Source: Diadema setosum (taxonomy: Eukaryota > Echinodermata > Echinoidea > Diadematoida > Diadematidae). From it: a DNA stretch of 64,000 nt. The translations under genes were made by a program, and so were the position numbers. Location of the stretch: NCBI RefSeq assembly GCF_964275005.1, contig NC_092705.1, forward strand, positions 6,684,641-6,748,640, read 5' to 3'. Under the pieces are notes generated by a model that was not told the origin of the DNA, searched no databases, and saw only the letters and a list, made by a program, of their open reading frames with translations. Positions 47,266-58,583 of the stretch are shown in pieces (the first letter of the stretch is position 1; the number at the start of each line of letters is the position of its first letter).

Positions 47266-50200
47266 GAAAGACTGCATGATTTTATCCATATGTAACACAG
47301 GTTTATGTCACAGCAAATCTTCTCTCGGTATAACAACGCATCTCGACACTACTATTCGAAAAACATAATTCGATTTTCCCTCACACTGATTTCGACTTCG
47401 ACTCTGTCAAGACCCACACACTTCTCCAAATTTCAGGAGCCGTGTATCAGAACAAATGCTGCAGCGCGTACAAAAGAGTTTCTGCATTATATTGGGGCTG
47501 GCCTGTCTGTGACAGACACATAAATTCAACTGAAACTGACTAAAAACACTGCACACTCTAAAAGAGCCAAAAGCAAAGAGACTTCATCCGAAGACCGGCT
47601 CGTATTTTCTAATATAATTTGCTACATGTAGCAAGCTTTATTTACAGAGTGGAAAGTCCATGTGATCAATTTACAATACTCAGTATTTTTACATCTGCGG
47701 TGAAACAATACTATCATCAGTGTGTACCAGGATGCCCATTTTTTTGGTGCTACTTCCCACAGTCTCTCTCACTTCTACTTTAATTACTGTTCACAATTGC
47801 CTGTCACAGAATAAGAAGAAGAAGGAGGAAAAAACAACAACAAAACAACATCAAAGGACGATTGATACAAATTAAAGAAAAGGCTTCAAACTTACGAAAA
47901 CACATACATTCAAACATGTCCCTGTGTACGAACCCCAAGAATGCGATTTACTCTGTACAGATGTATATATTGCTCACTTATGAAACTCTTTTGAATCGTT
48001 CGAAACTAAAGAAACATCCAAAACACTACGATAGGCGACATACACACACATGAAAAGTAAATTTTACATTTGAGAACATCCAGATATGTACACATTGCAA
48101 TTTCAGACCTCTCTACTCGACATCCTGCAGAAAGTAAAAGACTAAAAAATGACAATTTTTTTTTTTCAATTTAACCTTAATACAACATAAAAAAAGATAT
48201 AAGTAATTTAAAGGCCCTTTGGGTAACACTGAGCAATGCAACTTTAATCTACAACCTCCATATGGCAAAAAAGGGGGAAAACACATCCTTCTAATAGCAT
48301 CTCCTGGCATATTGCTAATTTAGTTTAAACATGCAACTTTTTCACACAAAAAATGAGTCCCCTTGTCTTTGCTAATCACTTTTGTGGAGGTCATCCCGAT
48401 CACCCACAAGATGTACATACAAGGCAAACGGAATAAATAATATTCGGCAAATACCATGCAATCTGCTCAAGATCTGCACTATTGATTGTATGACTGACAT
48501 TGTAAATGTACAATGTAGCCAGTTACATTTGACAGTCCACAGTAAAAGGTAATATCCATTTGGTGAGACGAAGCGTTGAATGACAAATGTTCTAATCCAG
48601 AATGCACCCAAGGGCAGATTGGGAAATCGCATCAACCAGAAGCCCAAACCTCGGCTTGACCCCCACAGCTGTACAGTTCCAAAGCACCACTGAAAATGTA
48701 CAAGTTAGCCCTTGGGAGTGACATGGTTAATAGGCATGTCTTGTATTCCACGTACATTAACATCACAACACCCACAAGAAGACACACTCGTCAATTTTCT
48801 GGTTGGTCTTAAACAAAACAACACAAAACAAAGATTTTTTTGGAGTCAACATGGTGGATTTGACATTTGGGTGTTCTTTGTAAAGGGGCAACCCCTTTTC
48901 TATCAAAATTTGAAGCATAGCAGCAAATAACTACAGACACTCTGATACTTCAACATGGTCAAGCGGAGAATGTTAAAAAGTATACTGAGTTTATGTTACA
49001 TTGTACATCTGAAAAATCCCTTCACAGTGGTTGCAATGGAGTTATAACATGTCCTTTTGTTCCACACACAATAAAGTGTTTAAGATGGTACACTTTAACG
49101 AACCCTTGACTTCAAAGCCCCTTTTCTCATATATAGGTAGCATTCCTGCATATAATATTGGATTTCTCATCATTACAGCTCATTGGGAACATCTAATTTT
49201 GAGAAGTTGGTGAATATTTCAGAGCTTCTAATCTCCGCTATGAAAATGTAATCTTAACAACAACAAAAAATCTTATCTGGAATCTCTCTGTTGGTTTGTA
49301 ATGCAGGGCCACAATTACAAAAGAAGTGTAACATAAACATTTTTTTTTTTTTTTTTTTTTTTTTGTAATGAGCAACATCTTGTAGATATGATGCATCAAA
49401 ATCATACTGTACATTTTGGACACATCACAGAAATTGACATACCCTGCCCAGACACAGAAGTGGTTCTGTTTATGTCCTAGAAACATTGCTTTTCACAGCA
49501 CTCACAATCATGAAGTTTGAGGTACCTGGTACGCCATACATCATCTTTCAGGAATCACACCGACATACCTCTGAAAAATAAAAGTGGACTACGAATGATG
49601 TCGAGAAAAGAACTTGTTACATCATAAATAGAGAATGCAGTTTTCACGATCTACTGGATTATGTCACCTTTGGAACATCGCAAAGGAAAACGACTTGTGC
49701 AGTCTGTACAAGTAACATGGAAAATACATTGGCAAACCTTCGAGATTACAGTCGTCAGGTTGTGAATCCGCATCGCTCTCCGGCAACAGATGCAAGGATC
49801 CGTAACCACGGCAACTTCACCTTCAAGAGTACACTTACTACGCCTTTTGAGGGTATTGTTTGAGAAGCAATGTCCCTCCCGGTTGCTTTCCGTGACACAC
49901 CTAGTAATTACAACATGCACAAATATAACCTCCACAACATTGAACATATCAAACAAACTTACTGTACTGTCCAACACTGAAACTGACTCTTCCTTTCCAA
50001 ACCCATCCCCCACCCCACAAAAAAAAAGAATAGTAAGCAACCAACAATACACAGAACAAACAGACAACCCTAGCACTTTGTTTTTTTATAATTAAATATA
50101 TCGTATACATATATACATATCTACACTTTTGTTATTCCCAAAACATTTCTTTTTTTTCTTGGCATCAACTTGGTAGAAATCACACTTGGCCTCAAATATA

Positions 50201-53200
50201 GAAGAGACAACTTGCTTTAGAAGGCTTGGAGCAGGGAAAAAAACAAAAAACAAAAAGGAACATGACAGTCCTATAACTCAGTAACGCCAGCACTACCAAC
50301 TAAAGTGTGAAATCAAACGGCTCCTTATCCATTTTTGAAAGTCGATGCAAAATATACAACACGCACCGGTGACCATTCTGGTTATACGATGGCCAACGAA
50401 GCAATTCGGCCAATCAGTTGAAAAGCACTTAATACGCACAGCTCGTTTCAAAGGCAAAAGCACAATCCTGCGTTCACATCTCAAACACGAATCTGCAGCA
50501 GGCGTAAAATTTTCTGATGCCGAATTCCCCCCCCCCCCCCCCCATGTGCTCATTTTCCCCACAATCGACCAGCATAATCGTGAACTCATGCGTGGAGGAA
50601 TTAAGTACCACAGAAGTTCGGTACAATAATTTAGGGCACACACTTGAGTGCTGAGTGTCAGCCATCTTTATGTTTCAATGCCTTTGAAACAGGGCGCAGA
50701 TGTGATATGTATTTGGAACGGATGCCTACAATAGTTTGATAACACAATATACTTATCCCACACGTGCACTCTCCTATTAAAATTGACGTCCGTATGTTAA
50801 CACTTTTTCTGTGGGTGCGAAGTAAACTTGGATAAAGGCAAGCAGAATAGGTCCTAGAGATCAAGAGTTGAATGAAAGTCAATGCAAAACCAGAAACAGC
50901 CCGGTGACAAACAAACAAACAGAAAAACAAAAACTGATATCACACTGCCACTGGCTATAAGTTTCAACGATGTGATGGCCAGTAAATACACAATAAATGG
51001 CCTTTCGTATACTGGTAAACCCAAAATGACAATCACATCACTTGCTTATGCTAAAAAAATAAAATTAAAAAACAGTAACTATAAAAGCAAAGTGATAATG
51101 TACTATTTCATGAAATTTCATGGACAGAATCAACATCCTCCATAATGGAGGATTTTGACAGTATCAGTCGCTATGACTACCCATCGTGAAGTGCACAGGG
51201 GGTATCCACCACACAACTACTTCAAAGCTGCACAGGGGTTGTCCACCGCACAACTACTTCAAAGTTACAACTTCATTCATACCCCTTGCAATAACCCTGC
51301 CTGCAGTTAACCATCATAAAATATTTGTTTGGTTTTTCTTTTTAAATCCTTTACTACATAATTTGATGATGAAAAGATTCCTACTTACAGAGGCACATCC
51401 TCTAAAAATATGTATACTAAGAGCACAGATGAATTGATATATGTAAACAACAAGTTTATATGTATGCCAGAAAAATAGTACATTTCAAACAAAAGCAGAA
51501 TGACCTTTGACCTTTATCTCTGACCTACATATGTATCATTATGTTCATGTACCAAAATAATTGTGTACATTGTACTTCCTTTGACCCTTCTCACCTATTG
51601 AATTACATAACCACTGTACACCTTTTGCCCCTTCTCACCTTACTTTTATAATACTGGACATTTCTAGCTGAAGTAATAACTTCCATATGACATTTTGACA
51701 AAGTAGTGACCTTTAACATTTGACCTTTCACCTTTCACAACTATCAGTTCATGTGCATAATTGTTAATTTGTCTCTACCCTTCTTGCCAAGTGATACCAC
51801 CACTGACTATTCTCAGCTGAAGTTCAAGTTGAAAAATGCAATGTTTAGAGAATGTACTGGAACCTTTGACCTTTGACCTTGCAAGACTTTGCCCATGCCA
51901 GAAGGTAATCAGTGCATCTACATCTCGCACAGCATACTGGGGCCAGGTCCCAACTTTTTGTGTTACACCGCAAAGACGAGATCTGGCACAAAAGGACGTT
52001 CAGACGGACAACCAGAAAACACAACACCTCCAGCAGAGGAGAACATAAATAGCAGCTACAGAGCCTTTCTAAGAAATACAGCGACAACATGGCGTGAGGA
52101 ACGGAGATCGTTACACGGTAAATGTGCAATGGCTGGCCAGCAGCTTTCCCTTCTTGATTTTTTTCCTTTTTTTTTTCATAGATTGCAAAACATATTTCTG
52201 ACGCAACATAACAACCACACTCTCTGCATCGTAACGAAAGCAACATTGTGACATACAAATGTAGCAAGTATTCCACAGATGACTATATGCATTACGTATG
52301 ACAAATCTTACCTACACAAAAGACATTACAAGACATTATTGAACTTCTGTATCTGCATGAACTTTCAACAAAAAAACTCGTTCAATCTTCCCATACTTCT
52401 TTTTTGCCCTGACAAAAGAAGGTCATGCAGGCATTGATTGAAACATTCTTAAAACCTTTTCAACTATTTAAAAAAAAAAAGTGCTGTAGAGCCTCAAATA
52501 CAGGCTATGTTCCCCAGTCAAACATTGCTGATTTCGTGTGAATGGCACAAGTCTCTCTAATACTGCACTGAAACCATTCCGGTTTGAATACTTGTCTATA
52601 TTTTTTCACAGGCAAATCAAAACGTATGTTCCTTATTGAAGCGTAAACAAAAAAAATATCTCACAGGCTGACACATATTTGCGTATTTAAAAGGTACATG
52701 TAGCTTTGCATTCCACTTTGTAACTGCAATTCATATCATGAAGAAGTGGGCATGATCAACTTAAAATAAAGTGCCGATAACAGTTTGTAGCGGTTATCAA
52801 TTGTTTGTGCTTCTTTTGATCAGCAGATGCGAACATAACATAGCTTTGCATATTAAAAAATTGCGCCTAAAAATGAAAACAGAATTCCATACAAGTAATG
52901 CTACATATTTCCATATTATGTCTCATGTGCAAACAATGTGATAAGATCATGGAAAAACTAAAAAAAAAAAATTAAATCCACAGGTAATTTCAACATTAAA
53001 AAAAAACGTTCTACCTTACGATCACCCACTTAACAAATAACTGTTCGGTCAACCAGTGAAAGTTAACAGTCCTTCCCTGTTCATCCTAGCACCTTTCCAT
53101 AACACAGACAATCAACGCTATGCTGTAACTTGAAATTAATGTCCTCACTCGTCAAAAAACAACATTTCTCAGCTCGACAATATGCTACAGCCATGACTGT

Positions 53201-55177
53201 TACCTAGACACACATAAAAGTAAAAACACAATTTGACTGTCCTTCATTTCTTACACAACAGCTGACCTTTGACCTACTCTTTGAATAATTTGTACAGGTT
53301 TACATGTGCCCAAGGATAGCCACACTCTGGCACAAACGCACTTTTCTCGTCCAATCACGATGCTTTCATGATATGCAGTAACATACATTGTACTTGCGAC
53401 AATTCCACCCACATTAGGTCTCCATCTTTTCCCCATGCAGTTCTGCAAGTTTTCCTTGCTGTGTGCTCTTTAAGTCCTTGGTTCACGAGTGCCTCGAAAC
53501 ATTTAGCCACCAAATGTTCTTAGTCACCATTCATCACTGACTTGACACATTTTTCATACTCAAAATGTGCTTTGCGTCTTGTCCTTGAACTCTCTCTTTC
53601 TCTCCTTCTCTCTCTCTCACCATTCTTTCTTTCTCTCTATCTCTCTATCTCTCTCTCCTTTTCTTCTCCTATTTCCTCTTCCCAAACTTCCTCTCATTCC
53701 CTTTAAACTTCCCTTTCTAAACTGTACATCCAAATATATTATCATTGGCAACATCACATCAAATATCTATATATATATTTATATATATACACAAGTATTT
53801 TCTCTAGTTACATTTTCCTCTTTTTCTCAATCTACAGAATATGAATAAATAAGGAGTTGCCTAATCATTTCATTGGGAAACATTCGCTTGTCATCATCAA
53901 ACAATTTCTTCTCCCACTCTAGATTGTCACACCACACAGCGGTATTCTCATCTCTTCTATCAGATGACACGCCGATCAATGAGGGGAAAATGAGTGGATT
54001 CAAGGAAATAAAAAAAGACATGAATCAAAAGCAACATGGAGCAGTGAAAATTACAGCAAGGTGAGGCAATTAAATCTTATTTTAATTAAATTTAATCCTT
54101 CACATCATTTTGTGAGCAGACCAAACTGACTCACCAAAGAGACACATTTTCATGTGGCTATGAAATTCTGCAATTTCGGATATAAGCCACATTTCTTGTG
54201 CACATTAAAAAAAAAAAATAAATCACAAAAGAATAATCTTTCACAAATCTTTGTAAAAGAGTAAGGGGCGAACAGAAACACTGTAATATATTTCATGTAT
54301 TTTGATCATAGTTTTGTTTGTTTTTTGCATGCAATAAAAGAAGAGGTGAAAATGTTTATTAAAAAAAAGCATCAGAGTCATGTGAAAAGCTAAAGGATTT
54401 TGCAACTGATTGACAAAAGTCCTAGAGGACTTTGGCGCAGATCCATTGGAAAACATATCGGTATATTTTCATATTCTTTGTTATGCAGCAATAAGCAATC
54501 ACCTGCTGCTTTGATTTCACTGCTCTATGGGAGAATCTCCTCATTTGGGTTATTATCTCTTGTCCACTCTTATGAAAAAATAAATAATAATAAAAATAAC
54601 TGTCACAGATTTCCTAATATCCTTTCCTGGCCACATGCAGAATGACACAGTATTTCTCTTCGTGAGATCTGCCCCGGTATTCAGAAGGCATTCTCGTTCA
54701 ATCGTTGAACACAACCACGACACAATCTGCAGCCATTACTTACCTCATTGCTTGAATTTTGACAGAATGTACATCAATTGAAAGAGAAAAAAAAAAGAAT
54801 AGAAGCAGTTACAATGCACTGGAAGCTAATCTACATTTTCTCTTGTTAAGCATATTGAGCTCGAGTCATATTTTTAGCAATGATTCAGTGGCACGCATTT
54901 CAAAACGAGAATCAACCTGAGATATTTTTGGGCAAAAGGTACCACGCAATCACTCTGTATCACAATCATTGGCCAATTTTGCGACGCGGTGAGGAAAGCC
55001 GAGATGACTCCACAGACGTCTTGGTATGAATTCCTTGGATGGCTGGATGAACGGATGGATGACCATCATCTGTCCATATGCCTCATCACGCATAGATGAC
55101 CATCCATCCATCCATCCTCCCCCTGGTGGGCGTGTGCCGTAACCGTGGCAACCCTGTCTCCCCCGGGACGAGGGGCA
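47266..55177 (-). other. PABIR: Probable long 3' UTR of the PABIR gene, otherwise no gene
   Basis: None of the transposon families seen elsewhere in the window was recognised across this 7.9-kb interval. A minus-strand AATAAA (complement of 47,637-47,642) lies near its far end. No frame shows a known domain. A 36-bp tandem duplication lies at 51,191-51,263, CT-rich repeats at about 53,585-53,670, and three AGGTCAAAGGTCA-type sites at 51,501, 51,867 and 53,263. One continuous UTR is inference; it could also include an untranslated RNA or plain intergenic DNA. Confidence 0.35.
51191..51263. repeat. Tandem duplication of about 36 bp
   Basis: Two adjacent units sharing TGCACAGGGG, TCCACC and CACAACTACTTCAAAG with a few substitutions. 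Confidence 0.85.
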
Positions 55178-58100
55178 TCACGCGTGCGAGTTGGTGGAGA
55201 AGCTGAAGCAGGCAGAGGAATTCAGCCCGGAGGTGTCAAAGGTCGTCGTGGGGGAGAAGGAGGACGCGGCGGCGGCGGCGGCGGCGGCAAACGAGGAAGG
55301 CTGGGTAGCAACGATGCGCTGGGGTGGGCTTGTTTCATCCGAACTCATACTCGACATGCTGAATAGAGAGAAGAAGAAAAGAAGACAAGATGCAATGGTT
55401 ACAACACCATTATAAAGCTCACAAAATGTCACATTTGACAGGTAAATACTGTCTGATTTGCCATATACTCAACAAATCTAATTTTCGCAAATCAGGACTT
55501 CTCAGCAATTTTGCGAGTCGTCGAATTCGCAATCGTGGAGTACAGTATAAAGGGAGAAGTGTACATGTGCATGTCACATTCATGTCAAAGTCAGAGCTAA
55601 TAATTTCGCGTGTGGTTTAATTCCCGAATAGTAACGGACTCGCAAAATTTGTGTGAACAAAAACCTCACAAAATATACGGCAAATACAGTAGTTTCTTTT
55701 TATTCAATCTTTGTTTAAACAGTTTATATATTAAAGAGAATGCTTGAAACATTCTCAACAAAATCAGTGGACGATCACATCAAAATAGATCTGATTAGGT
55801 AATACTTGAGGAATCTAACGAATCAAAATCGTCCAGATTGAAAGGCTCTCTAGAATGCACATGTCAGTAATCACAAGGTTGTTGCAGAGCAACATTTGTT
55901 TCTGACAACCAGATTGCACTGCCCCCCCAAGGAAAAACGCAGTATCTAACATTTTTGGCGATTTTCACTTTTTTGCATAAATATAGTCAGTGGGCAATCC
56001 TTCTTCATATGACATATTCAGATTTTTGAAAAAATGTTTAGAAAGCCACTTTTCCGTAACTGCCAAACGCAGTATCTACACTCAACTTGCACTTTCCCCA
56101 AGGAAAAACGCAGTATCTACATGTTGAATATTTCCCCAAGGAAAAACGCAGTATCTACAAAGCTAGTCTTAATTACCAGACACTGTTATTTATATATGTG
56201 AATACTTTGCCGGTTGTTCTGTAATTTGAACGTAAATTACTTTCTTTAGATATACTTGCTAAATAATAAGACATAATGTTCAAAATATCTAACCGAAACA
56301 ATACTGATTAGTAAATATTTTGATGAGATCGTGATCCTAATATAAAACACAGTGTGTGATTAAGACTAACCGAGTGCACATTAAACAATACAACACAACA
56401 CTGACAGCTTGCAGCTATCTACTGCACTGATGCTGTGCATCAGTCAGCACAGGGCTGGGCCCGGCTAGTCAGCATACAGTGGGAGTGTGTACTTGGAATA
56501 AAACAAAATGTTGTCGTGGGGAAAATTACTCGTGAGCCTAGCCCTCAAGAAAAATTTATCTGCAGATAAGGAGTAAGTTATTCAAAACTATTTCAATATT
56601 GAAAGAATAAAGCTGATTGTTTCTCACACGAAGCGAAGTAAACACAATGCATGTTTGTCACACAAAGCGAGGTAAACACAAATGCATACATTTGTGTTTA
56701 CTTCGCTTCGTGTGATAAACGATCAGCTTTATTCTTTCATATTCTACCTCAATGATGAACATTATCCGTACTATAACTTGTTGTGAAGTAACTTTGTTAG
56801 GCCTAGACCGTTGTCAAAATTCCTCAGGCTCCAAATCCGAAAGTTTCTTCGAAAGGCAATAGATCTATTTGTGTTGTATCGGATAAACGTCAGGTTATGT
56901 AACATGTTACACCCTCCCTTAGATCTAAGTCTAAGTCTTTTAGTTTTAGACTTGTCTAGACAGTACGCTATGCCTAACGTTTGAGTCTTGCGTCTCTTTT
57001 CTAATGTTAGACTTAACGTTAATCAGAACTTTCAGGGTCCGTATTCCGAAAGTCTAAAGAAAGATCTAACAAGTGTAGGACTTGAATAGGCCTACTCTAG
57101 GGCAGGCCTGTAGTAAGAAGTCTAAAACTTAACCACTTTTTAGAATCCTAAGTCTAGTGAAGTGTCAATGTTCAATTATCTACTCCATACCATACTTATG
57201 TCTTAAAATTACAGAGTTGACAATACTATAGATTAGGGTCCATGGGAAAAATAGGTACCCACGGTAAATAGACAAAATAGAGAAAGTTAAGAATAAGTTG
57301 TATTTTAATTCTTATCGGATCTAGACAGTGTCTAGACCCTAACCGGTTAGTGAGACTGGGTTGCGTAAAATGCATGCATGATCCCATGCTGCATACATAA
57401 CTTACAAGTAAAAAAAGTTACATTACAAATTTACATGACGTTAAACTTAGGTTCAATCTAGAAGGAATAGGCCTAGAGAGCGGATGTCACTTCATTCTAG
57501 ACCGGTTCTAGATGTATTTTTTTTTTCTAATCAAAGAGTCCTGGCTCGTGTAGGGCGTAAACCTTCTGCAGTTCTATTAACGTTAGGCTATTTTTTTTTT
57601 CTGTGAGCATCGTGCATGTATAGCCTGAGGCGGTAGACTCGTGTAGCCTGCTACATAGCCAGCCTAGAATAAACGATATAAAAACTAGACCTAGTCTAGA
57701 TCGATCTAGGTCCAGACATCCGATTTAGATTTATTTTGGTCTAGACAGACTGTAACCTAGACTGTACAGATCTAGATCTAGTATTCTAGATGCTAGTTAG
57801 CGGCTAGGCCATGTAGCATCACATTACCGCCCTGGCAAGCTTCATATTAAACACGTATCGACGTAACGTTAGGCCTACAGCAAGATCGGTCTGGGATACA
57901 CTTTTAAGCAAAACGTTCCAAGAACGATCTGTTATTTAATAATCTTATGAAGCCTACAGGGCATAAGGGGGGGGGGGGGGGGGGGAGGGGGGATGGAGGA
58001 TGCATCCCCCAGGGCCAGAGAATACTTGAACAATGATGTATACATGCATACATAATTATGGCAGAAGATTAATCCTAGTCATTCCGCTGTAGATACTGCG

Positions 58101-58526
58101 TTTTTCCTTGGGGAAATTCGTTCCATTGTAGATACTGCGTTTTTCCTTGGGGAAATCAGTCAATTGCGTGGGGTTTCCCCAAAGTATCTACATTTTCATC
58201 AATAACTGAAAAACAAAACAAAAACACAAAATGATATCTTCCAGGAAAATTGGTAGCTAGATAGACTAAAGTTCCACAATGAAGGAATTTTTCAAAACAG
58301 TATATTTTCCAGGGGCTTTGGCAAAAAGATAAAATGGTGAATATCTCGGTTGTTTAGAAATGGAGCTGGATGTAGATACTGCGTTTTTCCTTGGGGGGGG
58401 CAGTGCAGTCCTGTCTGATGGTGCATCAACCACTGCATGTACACCAAATCCAAAGTATCAAAAGCAGCGAGAATATAACAGGTAGATGAAACAGCTTATC
58501 ACTAGGTCCAAGAATACTACATTTAA

Positions 58527-58583
<57 letters not shown>

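Larger units (their letters stand above)
55916..58406. mobile_element. Unclassified 2.5-kb element with inverted subterminal motif arrays
   Basis: The outer tips are GCACTGCCCCCCCAAGG and its complement. A motif CCCCAAGGAAAAACGCAGTA followed by TCTACA occurs at about 55,923, 56,095 and 56,132 in one orientation and at 58,089, 58,128 and 58,371 in the other, with partial copies near 56,064 and 58,175. The ends are thus inverted arrays with the same spacing plan. The interior has no frame of 60 codons, is rich in CTAG palindromes, and holds a younger foldback element. It fills most of the last PABIR intron. Subterminal repeats recall transposase-binding sites of large DNA transposons. I see no clear target duplication and do not assign a superfamily. 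Confidence 0.65.

Noticed and set aside
49651-50076. Cys-rich 141-codon minus-strand frame with hydrophobic start
   Set aside because: It begins at GTG, has no ATG near the start, matches no family I know, and lies in the proposed PABIR 3' UTR. Probably chance.
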